This document shows positions 14,481 to 23,991 of a stretch of DNA of 64,000 nt, piece after piece. The position numbers were made by a program, and so were the translations under genes. Each line of letters starts with the position of its first letter. Position 1 is the stretch's first letter. The DNA lies in contig OY762280.1 in the NCBI GenBank assembly GCA_963665525.1, forward strand, positions 620,001-684,000. The letters are read 5' to 3'. The notes under the pieces are model-generated. The model was not told the origin of the DNA. It did not search any database and saw only the letters and a program-made list of their open reading frames with translations. Origin of the DNA: UBA12077 sp963665525 (lineage in GTDB: Bacteria > Bacteroidota > Bacteroidia > Bacteroidales > UBA12077).

Positions 14481-17285
14481 TTATAAATAAGTATGTTGTT
14501 TCTTTATCTCAACTCTTGAACTACCTTCTTCGCACTGTAATCCGCAATATTTATTTTTCAGTTCACAAGTACATTTTCTGAATATTTTTCCAAGAATTTC
14601 CTCTTGACCCAGTACATGAAGCTTGTTTAATCCAACCGCAGGACTGCCACTTGCCTGGCGAGCAACAACCTGAAGGTTAACGTTAGTAATTTTCTCTTTA
14701 ACATATCTCCATGCACCCATATTTTCAGGTTCTTCCTGAGCCCAGATCCAACGACGCGTACTTGGATATTTTTGGATGATTTCCTGTATTTTCTGTTCAG
14801 GCCATGGATGTAATTGCTCAATTCGCACTAAGGCAATATCTTTTGCGTCGAATTCTTCCTTTTTTGCTAATAGATCATAATAAATTTTGCCAGTACAAAA
14901 AACAACACGACGAACCTCATTTACATCTACATAACTATCATCAATAACTTCCTGGAACTGACCAGATGAAAGTTCATCCATACTTGATATGCATTTTGGA
15001 TGACGTAGTAAACTTTTAGGAGTAAAAATAATTAGAGGTACTGTAAAATCACGATGAACCTGACGACGTAATACATGGAAAAAGTTAGCAGGAGTTGTGG
15101 CATTAACAATTTGCATGTTGTTATTGGCGCAAAGTGATAAAAAACGTTCCATTCTTGCACTTGAATGTTCCGGACCCTGACCTTCATATCCATGAGGGAG
15201 TAAAAGAGTTAAGCCGTTCATTAATCCCCATTTTTCTTCTGCGGAACTAATATATTGGTCAATTATTACTTGTGCAACATTATTAAAATCGCCGAATTGA
15301 GCTTCCCAAATATTTAATCCATCAGGAACTGCCATAGCATATCCATATTCGAATCCTAAAACTCCATATTCAGATAGAGGCGAATTAAATACATGAAACG
15401 AAGCTTGATCTTCACTTACATGCTTTAATGGAATAAACTTATCGCCCGAATCTTCTAATACCAATGTTGAATGCCTATGCGAAAAAGTTCCTCTTTCAGA
15501 GTCCTGACCGCTTAATCGCACAGGATGACCTTCTGATACTAAGCTACCATAAGCTAAAAGCTCAGCCATAGCCCAATCCAGGGTTTCGTTTTTAATCATT
15601 TCATTACGATCAGAAAGTAACTTTTGAGCTTTTTTAAAGATTTTTAATTCTTTTGGAGGATGATTTAATTTATGAGCAATAGCTTTTAAAACCATTTTAT
15701 CCATTCCGGTTTTTATTGCTTTTTCAAAGTCTTTATTTTCCGCATGATGGTATTTTTGCCAATCTTCAATAAGAAATTGCTTAATATGTAATTTATCAGA
15801 TTTCTTTGCTATTTCAAGTTTTTCTTCCAGTATATCATTGTATTCTTTTTGCAGGTTTTTTATGCCTTCAGGGGAATAAATCTTTTGGTCTATCAAGAAA
15901 TTTCCATAAATATCTCTTGGATTAGGATGCTTACTAATTTCTTTATAAAGTAAAGGTTGAGTAAATCTTGGTTCATCACCTTCGTTATGACCAAATTTTC
16001 TGTAGCAGAGTATATCAATAAAAACATCGGTATGGAAAGTGTATCGGTACTCCATGGCCAACTGAATGGTGTATATTAATGCTTCAACATCATCGCCATT
16101 CACATGGAAAATAGGAGATTTGGTTACTTTACCAATGTCGGTACAATAAGTGCTAGAACGAGCATCCAGGTAATTCGTAGTAAATCCAACCTGGTTGTTA
16201 ATAACCAAATGGATTGTTCCACCAGTTCTGTATCCTTTCAGCTGCGACATCTGAATGGTTTCATATACTACTCCCTGACTTGCAATAGCAGCATCACCAT
16301 GTATGATGATTGGAGCCAGTTTATTATGATCGTGATTATATTTATTCCAGATCTTGGCTTTAGCGATACCTTGTACAATAGGTCCTACCGTTTCAAGATG
16401 TGAAGGATTAGGGGCCAGGTTAAGTCGTACCTTTTTGCCTTTATCCGTTGTAATGGTATTACCATATCCCAAGTGATATTTTACATCTCCCAAAGCAATG
16501 GAATCATCATAATCTTCCCCAAGAAATTCGGCAAAGATATCTTCTGCTGGTTTTTCTAAAATATTGGCCAGAACATTTAATCGGCCACGGTGCGACATCC
16601 CAATGATAAACTCTTCAATTCCGAGTTCGGCTCCTTTTTCAATTACAGCGTCTAATGCTGGAATCAATGATTCAGCACCTTCAAGTGAAAATCTTTTTTG
16701 TCCTACAAACTTTTTATGAATAAAATTTTCAAATCCAACAGCTTGTTTTAAACGATCATAAATATGTTTTCGTTCCTTATCAGTGAATGTTGGAATATTT
16801 TTCACTGGTTCCATTTTATTTTGTAACCACTTTGTTATCTCTGGATTACGAATAAACATATATTCTGTACCAATGGATTGGCAATAAGTGGTTTCTAAAT
16901 GGTCAATAATATCTTTAAGCTTGGCAGGACCTATTCCAATATTTTTACCAGCCTGAAAAGTAGTATCTAAATCTTTTTCTTCTAAATCATAATTTTCAAT
17001 GGCAAGCGTAGGAGTATATTTTCTTCGTGTTCTTACAGGATTGGTTTGAGTAAATAAATGGCCGCGTTTTCGGTATCCTTCAATCAGATTGATAACTTTA
17101 AATTCTTTATCAAAAATCTTTCCAGTAGCATTATTCTTTATTGGGAAGTGTTGTTGTGCGAATTCAAATCCTTCGAAAAACTTTTGCCACTGTAAATCGA
17201 CTGATTCCGGATTAGTTTTATATTGTTCGTAAAGTTTATCAATAGTTTCAATATCAGAATTTCCTATAAAAGAGAATTTGTTCAT
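14481..17285 (-). CDS. sucA: 2-oxoglutarate dehydrogenase E1 component
   Basis: Thiamine-diphosphate-dependent decarboxylase of the 2-oxoglutarate dehydrogenase complex. I start at 17285 because homologues begin M-x-KFSF...NSDIETIDKLYEQY; the frame is open to an earlier Met at 17306 with no better ribosome site. From the start the protein is 934 residues. The N-terminal E2-binding segment is followed by MSHRGRLNVLANIL and GDAAIASQGVVYE, the ThDP/metal site region. DQASFHVFNSPLSEYGVLGFEYGYA is split across the pyrimidine domain. The last 30 residues contain an unusual Cys cluster, KCTCELKNKYCGLQC, beyond the normal C-terminal domain. It is co-transcribed with sucB and divergent from the pnt operon. 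Confidence 0.95.
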   Translation of the reverse strand: MNKFSFIGNSDIETIDKLYEQYKTNPESVDLQWQKFFEGFEFAQQHFPIKNNATGKIFDKEFKVINLIEGYRKRGHLFTQTNPVRTRRKYTPTLAIENYDLEEKDLDTTFQAGKNIGIGPAKLKDIIDHLETTYCQSIGTEYMFIRNPEITKWLQNKMEPVKNIPTFTDKERKHIYDRLKQAVGFENFIHKKFVGQKRFSLEGAESLIPALDAVIEKGAELGIEEFIIGMSHRGRLNVLANILEKPAEDIFAEFLGEDYDDSIALGDVKYHLGYGNTITTDKGKKVRLNLAPNPSHLETVGPIVQGIAKAKIWNKYNHDHNKLAPIIIHGDAAIASQGVVYETIQMSQLKGYRTGGTIHLVINNQVGFTTNYLDARSSTYCTDIGKVTKSPIFHVNGDDVEALIYTIQLAMEYRYTFHTDVFIDILCYRKFGHNEGDEPRFTQPLLYKEISKHPNPRDIYGNFLIDQKIYSPEGIKNLQKEYNDILEEKLEIAKKSDKLHIKQFLIEDWQKYHHAENKDFEKAIKTGMDKMVLKAIAHKLNHPPKELKIFKKAQKLLSDRNEMIKNETLDWAMAELLAYGSLVSEGHPVRLSGQDSERGTFSHRHSTLVLEDSGDKFIPLKHVSEDQASFHVFNSPLSEYGVLGFEYGYAMAVPDGLNIWEAQFGDFNNVAQVIIDQYISSAEEKWGLMNGLTLLLPHGYEGQGPEHSSARMERFLSLCANNNMQIVNATTPANFFHVLRRQVHRDFTVPLIIFTPKSLLRHPKCISSMDELSSGQFQEVIDDSYVDVNEVRRVVFCTGKIYYDLLAKKEEFDAKDIALVRIEQLHPWPEQKIQEIIQKYPSTRRWIWAQEEPENMGAWRYVKEKITNVNLQVVARQASGSPAVGLNKLHVLGQEEILGKIFRKCTCELKNKYCGLQCEEGSSRVEIKKQHTYL

Positions 17286-17538
17286 AGTTGGGAATTTAGT
17301 CATCAAGATACTTAATAAAATTCGTTTGTGTTTTGTTTAACTTCTTTTATTGAAAGTTTTAGCATTTCATTACTTATAAATATACTGAAAATAGTATGTC
17401 TGTCATAGGGTTTATTCATTTTTAAATACAATTTAAGCGTTTTATAGCATTGAACAAATATTAGAGGATAATGTTTACATGTATTAAAGATTTGGTTAAC
17501 AAAAATAATTAGATATAAATCATAAAAAAGCTAATGAT

Positions 17539-18660
17539 ATGATAATAGGTATTTTAAAAGAACCCGATTTTGAAAAACGGGTATCGTTGTTACCTGAAAA
17601 TGTAAAAACTCTAAAAAACTTAAAAACTAAAGTTTATCTTGAAAAAGGAGCTGGGGAAAGGGCTTTTTACTCTGATAGTACTTATCAGGAAATTGGTGCA
17701 GAGATAGTTGATCGATCAAAAGTTCTTTCAGATTCGGATTTAATAGTGAGCATCAATGCACTTTCAGTTGAAAACTATAAATCACTAAAATCAGAGCAAG
17801 CAGTATTGACAGCTTATGGTCCATTATTTAATAAAGAGCTACTGGAAATGTTTATTAAAAATGGAAATACAAGCTTTAGCATGGATATGGTTCCTCGAAT
17901 AACCAGAGCTCAGTCCATGGATATATTATCATCGATGGCAACAATTGCTGGTTATAAAGCTGTGTTGGAGGCAGCGAATAACTTGCCAAATTTCTTTCCT
18001 ATGTTTATGTCTGCAGCAGGAACCATGCGTCCCTCAAAGGTTTTGATTTTAGGTGCAGGAGTAGCAGGCTTACAAGCAATAGCTACAGCCAGAAAGCTGG
18101 GAGCTGTTGTTGAAGCTTTTGATGTACGTTTGGCAGTAAAAGAGCAGGTTGAAAGTTTGGGAGGTAAGTTTGTTGAAGTGGAAGGTGCAAAAGATGATGC
18201 AGCAGCCGGAGGGTATGCTGTTGAACAAACCGAAGAATACAAACAAAAACAACAGCAGTTAATTCAAGATCATGCGAAAAAAGCCAATGTGGTTATTACT
18301 ACGGCTCAAATTCCTGGTCGAAAAGCTCCTGTGTTAATTACGAAAGATACTGTTGAAAATATGTTGCCAGGTTCTGTTATAGTCGATTTGGCTGCATCAA
18401 CAGGAGGTAATTGTGAGTTGACTGAAGATGGTAAAACAATAGAAGAGAATGGAGTTAAGATTATTGGGAAATCAAATTTCCCAAGTGAGATGCCCTCTGA
18501 TGCCAGTAAGATGTTTGGTAACAATTTAATTAATTTTATGAAATTGATCATTGACGATGAAGGTAATTTGAAGTTAGATTTCGAAGACGAGGTTGTAAAA
18601 GGAACATGTATAACACATCAAAAAGAGATTATTAGCGATAGAGTAAAGTCAACTAAATAA
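17539..18660 (+). CDS. pntAA: Proton-translocating NAD(P) transhydrogenase, subunit alpha part 1
   Basis: NAD(H)-binding domain I of the membrane transhydrogenase, which drives hydride transfer from NADH to NADP+ with the proton gradient. 373 residues, related to alanine dehydrogenase. PRITRAQSMDILSSMA is at about residues 119-134, and the nucleotide-binding GAGVAGLQAIATARKLGAVV with the acidic end EAFDVR at about 172-198. IPGRKAPVLIT near 257 is also conserved. As in many bacteria the alpha subunit is split: the three genes are pntAA, pntAB and pntB, 10 and 6 bases apart, ending in a strong terminator at 20471. It probably supplies NADPH for biosynthesis. Confidence 0.95.
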   Translation: MIIGILKEPDFEKRVSLLPENVKTLKNLKTKVYLEKGAGERAFYSDSTYQEIGAEIVDRSKVLSDSDLIVSINALSVENYKSLKSEQAVLTAYGPLFNKELLEMFIKNGNTSFSMDMVPRITRAQSMDILSSMATIAGYKAVLEAANNLPNFFPMFMSAAGTMRPSKVLILGAGVAGLQAIATARKLGAVVEAFDVRLAVKEQVESLGGKFVEVEGAKDDAAAGGYAVEQTEEYKQKQQQLIQDHAKKANVVITTAQIPGRKAPVLITKDTVENMLPGSVIVDLAASTGGNCELTEDGKTIEENGVKIIGKSNFPSEMPSDASKMFGNNLINFMKLIIDDEGNLKLDFEDEVVKGTCITHQKEIISDRVKSTK

Positions 18661-18670
18661 AATATAAACT

Positions 18671-18982
18671 ATGGATGCAATATTAGAATTTATATATGTC
18701 AATGCCGAAACTATTTTCGGGATTATCTTATCCATCTTTTTAGGGATAGAAGTAATTTCTCACGTACCTGCTGTTTTGCATACGCCTCTTATGTCGGGGG
18801 CCAATGCCATGAGTGGAGTAGTAATTATTGGAGCAATCATTGTTTTAGGACATGCTGAATCTACTTTTAATATTATTATGGGATTCTTAGCAGTTTTCCT
18901 TGGAACATTGAATGTTGTAGGAGGATTTGCTGTTACCGACAGAATGCTCGAGATGTTTAAGAAGAAACCTAAAAAAGACTAA
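18671..18982 (+). CDS. pntAB: NAD(P) transhydrogenase, subunit alpha part 2 (membrane)
   Basis: A 103-residue membrane protein forming part of domain II of the transhydrogenase. Three or four hydrophobic spans are visible, with GVVIIGAIIVLGHAE near residues 50-64 and an IMGFLAVFLGTLNVVGGFAVTDRML block near 70-95, which match the C-terminal membrane part of E. coli PntA. A short charged tail (MFKKKPKKD) faces the cytoplasm. It lies 10 bases after pntAA and 6 bases before pntB, so translation is probably coupled. Confidence 0.93.
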   Translation: MDAILEFIYVNAETIFGIILSIFLGIEVISHVPAVLHTPLMSGANAMSGVVIIGAIIVLGHAESTFNIIMGFLAVFLGTLNVVGGFAVTDRMLEMFKKKPKKD

Positions 18983-18988
18983 TGAATT

Positions 18989-20443
18989 ATGGATAAGATT
19001 ATTGAATTTACTAAAAATGTACAGTTCACCCTGGGTGATTCGGTACTTGAGATTATATATTTATTTGCAGCAGTTTTGTTTATTCTGGGATTAAAAATGT
19101 TAAGTCATCCTGATACAGCAAAACGAGGAAATTTTATTGCTGCAATAGGAATGATTATAGCAATTATTGGAACTTTAGTTTTACATAAACAAGATGGTAA
19201 AGGTATTGGAAATATTGGATTTATCTTTGGAGCTTTAGCGTTAGGATTAATTGTAGGTTGGGTTATTGCCCGAAAGGTGAAAATGACTAAAATGCCTGAA
19301 CTAGTATCATTTTTTAATGGAATGGGAGGTGCTGTAGCAACGATTATAGCCTTGATGGAATTTCCAAATATTGATACTGAATTAATTGAAATTCATGGGA
19401 TGCTCAATTTCCAAACTTTAGTGATATTCTTGAGTTTGGTTATTGGTAGTGTATCTTTTACAGGAAGTATGATTGCCTTTGGTAAATTAAACGGTACCGT
19501 AAAAGATATCCGTTCAAAAGCATTACGGTACATTAACATCATACTGCTATTATCTGTTTTGGCGTTTGTCGTTTATTTAATGTTACACAGTAGTGAAAAT
19601 CCGCAAGAATTGATGCCTTATGTTTTTATTTTACTTGGTGTATCATTGATCTATGGAGTACTATTTGTAATGCCTATTGGAGGTGCCGATATGCCTGTGG
19701 TAATTTCATTATTAAATTCATTTACCGGGCTTACAGCTGCTATGGCTGGATTTTTATATGGAAATTTAGCCATGTTAACAGGTGGTATCTTAGTAGGTTC
19801 TGCAGGAACAATTCTTACTATTTTAATGTGTAAAGCGATGAATCGTTCTCTGTTTAGTGTCATTATTGGGGCATTTGGAGGCGGAGGAGAAGCTATTCAA
19901 AGTGAAGTAGGAACTATTAAAGAGATTTCAGAAACTGATTTAGCCATATTGTTAAGCTATTCAAGAAAAATTGTTGTAATTCCAGGGTATGGTTTGGCAG
20001 TAGCACAAGCACAATTTTTAGCTCATGAACTGGATGAATTATTATCAGATAAAGGAGTAGATGTAAAATATGCTATTCATCCAGTTGCAGGACGAATGCC
20101 GGGACATATGAATGTTCTTTTAGCTGAGGCCGATGTGCCATATGATAAGCTCGTTGAAAGTGATAAGATCAATGAGGATATGGACAATGTAGATGTAGCT
20201 GTTGTAGTTGGAGCTAATGATGTAGTAAATCCGGCAGCAGAAGAAGATCCGGGTAGCCCAATTTATGGAATGCCTATTGTAAGAGCTCTAAGAGCTAAAA
20301 ATATTATTGTTCTTAAACGTGGAATGGGTAAAGGATATGCTGCCATAGAAAACAATCTTTTTTATCACGAAAAAACAAGAATGTTATTTGGAAATGCAAA
20401 AGATACATTACAACGTGTTATAAAGGAAGTTGAGAATATATAG
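18989..20443 (+). CDS. pntB: NAD(P) transhydrogenase, subunit beta
   Basis: 484-residue subunit with about eight or nine membrane helices (residues 1-265), forming most of the proton channel, and a C-terminal NADP(H)-binding domain III (about 300-484). The latter starts with IVVIPGYGLAVAQAQ, the dinucleotide motif of this family, and continues with HPVAGRMPGHMNVLLAEA, VGANDVVNPAA and LKRGMGKGYA. It is the last gene of the pntAA-pntAB-pntB operon and is followed by a strong terminator. Identification is firm. Confidence 0.96.
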   Translation: MDKIIEFTKNVQFTLGDSVLEIIYLFAAVLFILGLKMLSHPDTAKRGNFIAAIGMIIAIIGTLVLHKQDGKGIGNIGFIFGALALGLIVGWVIARKVKMTKMPELVSFFNGMGGAVATIIALMEFPNIDTELIEIHGMLNFQTLVIFLSLVIGSVSFTGSMIAFGKLNGTVKDIRSKALRYINIILLLSVLAFVVYLMLHSSENPQELMPYVFILLGVSLIYGVLFVMPIGGADMPVVISLLNSFTGLTAAMAGFLYGNLAMLTGGILVGSAGTILTILMCKAMNRSLFSVIIGAFGGGGEAIQSEVGTIKEISETDLAILLSYSRKIVVIPGYGLAVAQAQFLAHELDELLSDKGVDVKYAIHPVAGRMPGHMNVLLAEADVPYDKLVESDKINEDMDNVDVAVVVGANDVVNPAAEEDPGSPIYGMPIVRALRAKNIIVLKRGMGKGYAAIENNLFYHEKTRMLFGNAKDTLQRVIKEVENI

Positions 20444-20470
20444 TCATCTAATTTTGAATTTTATAATATC

Positions 20471-20497
20471 ATGCCGGGTTATCCCGGCATTTTTTTT
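20471..20497 (+). terminator. Rho-independent terminator of the pnt operon
   Basis: ATGCCGGG (20471-20478) pairs with CCCGGCAT (20483-20490) around TTAT and is followed directly by seven T. It is the strongest intrinsic terminator in the window. Confidence 0.9.
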
Positions 20498-20563
20498 AAG
20501 TTGAATATTTGATATCATTTGATATTTTTATTCTTATTTTTATAAGCCTTAGAATTTAATGAT

Positions 20564-22357
20564 ATGGAAATTAAAAAGATAGTTTATACTGCTTTAGTTA
20601 TACTTTATTCATCATTTGTTTTTGGTCAGGATTATAAATATCAAGAAGACAATGGAGTTAAAACGTTTCATAATGGTTCTTTAATGATTAAAGAAGATAT
20701 TCCATTTCTTACTGTTAAAGGTGATGCTTATGAGATGGGATTACAGTATGGAGTATTAGCTAACGACATGCTGGTTAATATGGATAATACTGTTGATAGT
20801 TTGATTAACGAATATATAGGAACCTTCTTTTTAAAGAAATGGATTGCAGGTATAGTTTTAGATTCTAAAATTAAAAAAGTCGAAGAAACAATGCCTGTTG
20901 AATATGTAATGGAATTAAAAGGGATGGCCGATGGTAGTGATCTAAAACTAAAAGACCTACAAACAGTTGCATATTTTCCTCAGTTGTTCTTTAAGATTAG
21001 CTGTACTGCTTTTATCATGAAAAATGATTCAGGTTTAGTGCATGGTAGAAATCTTGATTGGCCTGGAATAGAATCATTGACACATCATCCATTGATTATA
21101 AGTTATCATAAAAAAGATAAAATCCCGGTAACGATATTAACATTTATGGGATATCCGGGAGTATATACCGGGATGAATCATCATGGATTAAGTATGTCTA
21201 TCAATATGAATGGAACACCGGCTGAGAATGATAAAGAAGTAGCTGATTACAATACAGGAATGCCTTTAGCTTTTAAATTGAGAAATATTCTGGAAAATGG
21301 AGATAAAATATCAGATGTAGATAAGATGTTTGCTGAATATAGTTCTCATGCTTGGTTTATTACAGTTGGAAGTAAAAAAGATTATTCAGGTGCAATATAT
21401 GAATTGACAAGAGGTAAAGTAATTAAGAATACAATGAATGATGATTTTATTTCTGTTGTAAATCTCTCTTTATCAGATAAAGGAAGATATCAATATAGTC
21501 CTATATGGATGTTTGGAACCTCAAATATATCGCGAGAACGTAAGATTAAAGAGCTTTATGAAAGAATAGATACAAATGATTTAGTTGCTAAAAGCTACCA
21601 GATTTTAAGTAATAACGAAAATCATCATTTAGCTCATGATCCTTTTTTCGGGAATAGTATTAATAATTCGATGACCGTTAAAAGTTGCATTATGGATAAT
21701 GTTCATAATGAGATATATTTTACATATGGTGAGCGCTTAGCCGCATTAAATAAATATTTACGATATAATCTTGAATCTGGGCAAGTAAGCATATATAAAA
21801 ATAAACAAGAATTTGCAGATAGAACTTATCTGGATGAGCGTTTAGTATATCAGAATTGGTATGCTAATAATATAGCCGATAAGAAGAAATTGAAAGATGC
21901 GGATTATATGAATATTATTGGCAAAATAGAAGAACTGAAATTAGAACCTGCATATAAAGCTTGTTTGTTATCTTTTTATTCCTCTAAAGTTAAAATGAAT
22001 CAAAAGGCATTCGAAAATGCCGAGGAATACATTTCAATTCGACCAGATTATTATCATGTTTATTATAACAAATACAAAATAATGAAATCTAAAGCTGATT
22101 ATATGGGGGCTGTTGTGGCTTTGGAAGAGATGTTACAGACTACTACAATAACTCCATATTATGATTATTTTGCTAAAGTTAAGATGATTGAAATGTACGA
22201 TAGACTTCTGGATCAAAATAAAGATGAAGATTATATAGATAAAATATTTAAATTGGCAAAACAGATCAGGATAGATTTAAATCAGTATTTTATAGATAAG
22301 AGAACGCAAGAAGATTTGGATATGATAAAATCAATTGAAGAAAAGTATAAGAATTAA
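20564..22357 (+). CDS. Exported C45-family Ntn hydrolase with C-terminal helical region
   Basis: 597-residue protein with a signal peptide (MEIKKIVYTALVILYSSFVFGQ). The middle is a C45 (acyl-CoA:6-APA acyltransferase / penicillin V acylase-like) Ntn domain, in which the nucleophile Cys147 in ISCTAF becomes the new N-terminus after autocleavage. HGRNLDWP and GYPGVYTGMNHHGLSMSIN, which follow at about 161-215, are typical. Residues about 400-597 are TPR-like helices, so the protein is longer than usual. It is probably periplasmic and may cut an amide (N-acyl amino acid or peptide), but the substrate is unknown. It is the first gene of a compact operon, overlapping the sirtuin gene by 1 base. 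Confidence 0.8.
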   Translation: MEIKKIVYTALVILYSSFVFGQDYKYQEDNGVKTFHNGSLMIKEDIPFLTVKGDAYEMGLQYGVLANDMLVNMDNTVDSLINEYIGTFFLKKWIAGIVLDSKIKKVEETMPVEYVMELKGMADGSDLKLKDLQTVAYFPQLFFKISCTAFIMKNDSGLVHGRNLDWPGIESLTHHPLIISYHKKDKIPVTILTFMGYPGVYTGMNHHGLSMSINMNGTPAENDKEVADYNTGMPLAFKLRNILENGDKISDVDKMFAEYSSHAWFITVGSKKDYSGAIYELTRGKVIKNTMNDDFISVVNLSLSDKGRYQYSPIWMFGTSNISRERKIKELYERIDTNDLVAKSYQILSNNENHHLAHDPFFGNSINNSMTVKSCIMDNVHNEIYFTYGERLAALNKYLRYNLESGQVSIYKNKQEFADRTYLDERLVYQNWYANNIADKKKLKDADYMNIIGKIEELKLEPAYKACLLSFYSSKVKMNQKAFENAEEYISIRPDYYHVYYNKYKIMKSKADYMGAVVALEEMLQTTTITPYYDYFAKVKMIEMYDRLLDQNKDEDYIDKIFKLAKQIRIDLNQYFIDKRTQEDLDMIKSIEEKYKN

Positions 22358-23103
22358 TGGAGGACAAACTAAAAATAGCAATTGATTTAATAGAAGATTC
22401 GAAATACACTTTTGCTTTTACCGGGGCAGGAATATCGGTTGAAAGTAATATACCACCTTTTCGTGGAGAAAATGGATTGTGGAGTAAATACGATCCTCAT
22501 GTTTTAGATATAAATCATTTCTTTTTAAATCCGATTGAATCCTGGAAAGTAATAAAAGAGATCTTTTACGATTTTTTTGGACAGGCAAAACCCAATCCGG
22601 CACATTTTGCTTTGGCTGAATTAGAACTAAAAGGAAAGTTACAATCTGTAGTAACTCAGAATATTGATAATTTACACACAGATGCAGGGAGCAAAGAAGT
22701 ATATGAATTTCACGGTAATTCGAGAATGTTGGTTTGCCCGGGGTGTGGTAAGGATTATATTGCAAGAGAAAGAGTTGAAAAGGAAGATGTACCATTATGC
22801 GATGTATGTCATCATGTCTTAAAACCTGATTTTATATTTTTCGGTGAAGGAATTCCAGAACTGGCTATTGAAAAGTCAATAGAGGCAGCAAATAAAGCTG
22901 ATTTGGTTATAGTTGTTGGTTCTACCGGAGAAGTTTATCCGGCAGCAAACATTCCACAATTGGCCAAACAAAATGGTGCTAAAATAGTTGAAATTAATCC
23001 CGAAAAATCGTTATTTACAGATTCAATTACCGATGTATTTCTACAAGGAAAAGCATCGGTGGTATTGCAAAAAATATTAACTGGAATAAATAAAAAAATA
23101 TGA
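22357..23103 (+). CDS. Sirtuin-type NAD-dependent protein deacylase
   Basis: Cytoplasmic 248-residue Sir2 protein that removes acyl groups from lysines while consuming NAD+. The motifs are complete: FTGAGISVESNIPPFRG (about 21-37), TQNIDNLH (about 107), the catalytic His in YEFHGN, two zinc CxxC pairs (CPGCG, CDVC), and the later VVGSTGEVYPAANIP and EINPE. The PPFRG version differs from the common PDFRG. The start overlaps the upstream stop (TAATG) and the end overlaps the S4 gene by 4 bases (ATGA), so all are co-translated. A role in acyl-lysine turnover is likely, but the partner proteins are not defined. Confidence 0.92.
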   Translation: MEDKLKIAIDLIEDSKYTFAFTGAGISVESNIPPFRGENGLWSKYDPHVLDINHFFLNPIESWKVIKEIFYDFFGQAKPNPAHFALAELELKGKLQSVVTQNIDNLHTDAGSKEVYEFHGNSRMLVCPGCGKDYIARERVEKEDVPLCDVCHHVLKPDFIFFGEGIPELAIEKSIEAANKADLVIVVGSTGEVYPAANIPQLAKQNGAKIVEINPEKSLFTDSITDVFLQGKASVVLQKILTGINKKI

Positions 23104-23309
23104 TTAAATTTAGATTGGAAGGTTCGGAGTATATTGAGTTAATTAAATTATTGAAAGTTACCAATATCTGTGGAAGTGGAGGAGAAGCAAAGCACCTTGT
23201 TGATGAAGGCGAGGTGAAATTAAATGGAGAAATTGAAAGCCGAAAAAGAGCAAAATTAAGAGTAGGAGATAAAGTAGAAGTATTTAACGAAGTAATCATT
23301 ATAGAATAG
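23100..23309 (+). CDS. Small S4-domain RNA-binding protein (YbcJ-like)
   Basis: 69-residue protein consisting of one S4 domain: ITLLKVT-like start (YIELIKLLKVTNICGSGGEA), then KHLVDEGEVKLNGEIESRKRAKLRVGD. This is the alpha-L RNA-binding fold found in YbcJ/RlbA-type proteins and, at smaller scale, in ribosome-associated proteins. It overlaps the sirtuin stop by 4 bases and is 7 bases before the nitroreductase gene. An RNA or ribosome role is likely from the fold. Confidence 0.88.
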   Translation: MIKFRLEGSEYIELIKLLKVTNICGSGGEAKHLVDEGEVKLNGEIESRKRAKLRVGDKVEVFNEVIIIE

Positions 23310-23316
23310 ATATATT

Positions 23317-23874
23317 ATGGCATTTTTAGATTTAGCTAAAAAACGGTATTCATCCCGTAAATTTGAAGATAAACCTGTCGAAAAGGAATTGTTAATGCAA
23401 GTTCTTGAAGCGGGAAGAGTAGCTCCCTCAGCAAAGAATAAACAACCTTGGCATTTTGTTGTGATTACAAAGGATGAGTCTCTAAAACAGATGCATGAAT
23501 GTTATGAAAGAGAATGGTTAAAAACAGCAAAATGTGTTATTGTTGTTTGTGGTGATCATCGTGAAGCATGGAGAAGGTCGGATGGTAAAATTCATACCGA
23601 TATCGATGTTGCGATTGCTATTGATCATATGACACTAGCAGCTACTGATTTGGGGCTTTCAACTTGTTGGATTTGTAAATTTGATGTGATGAAATGTGCA
23701 AAGTTTCTTGAATTGCAAGAAGGAGTTGAGCCGATAGCTTTAATTCCGATAGGATATCCTGCAGATGAAACCAATGAAAACAGGCACGACCAATTAAGAA
23801 AACCTATTGATGAAATAGTACATTGGGAAAAATTTTATTACAAGCCCTTTAAGAGACAAAAAAAGATACTATAA
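23317..23874 (+). CDS. Nitroreductase-family FMN protein
   Basis: 185-residue FMN oxidoreductase. AKKRYSSRKFEDKPV at the N-terminus is the phosphate-binding Arg-Ser-x-Arg type, VLEAGRVAPSAKNKQPWHF (about 29-47) the family signature, and DLGLSTCWICKFD and IPIGYPADETN are the C-terminal blocks. The IALD-like DVAIAIDHMTLAA segment marks the helix that completes the dimer. The last gene of the C45-sirtuin-S4 operon, ending at a bidirectional terminator. The substrate is unknown; it differs clearly from the nitroreductase at 6228. Confidence 0.88.
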   Translation: MAFLDLAKKRYSSRKFEDKPVEKELLMQVLEAGRVAPSAKNKQPWHFVVITKDESLKQMHECYEREWLKTAKCVIVVCGDHREAWRRSDGKIHTDIDVAIAIDHMTLAATDLGLSTCWICKFDVMKCAKFLELQEGVEPIALIPIGYPADETNENRHDQLRKPIDEIVHWEKFYYKPFKRQKKIL

Positions 23875-23883
23875 TTTAAGTAT

Positions 23884-23915
23884 AAAAATAGCCCGAAGTA
23901 ATTCGGGCTATTTTT
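23884..23915. terminator. Bidirectional Rho-independent terminator
   Basis: AAAAATAGCCCGAA pairs exactly with TTCGGGCTATTTTT around GTAA. The A/T ends supply a T-run on both strands, so it can end the operon ending at 23874 and, on the minus strand, the TPR gene ending at 23992. Confidence 0.88.
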
Positions 23916-23991
23916 ATGTTCTTAATATATTAATCGGAAAAATAAAAGCAAGTTAAAATTATTATAAAACACAATTTATAAGTATTGTGTG

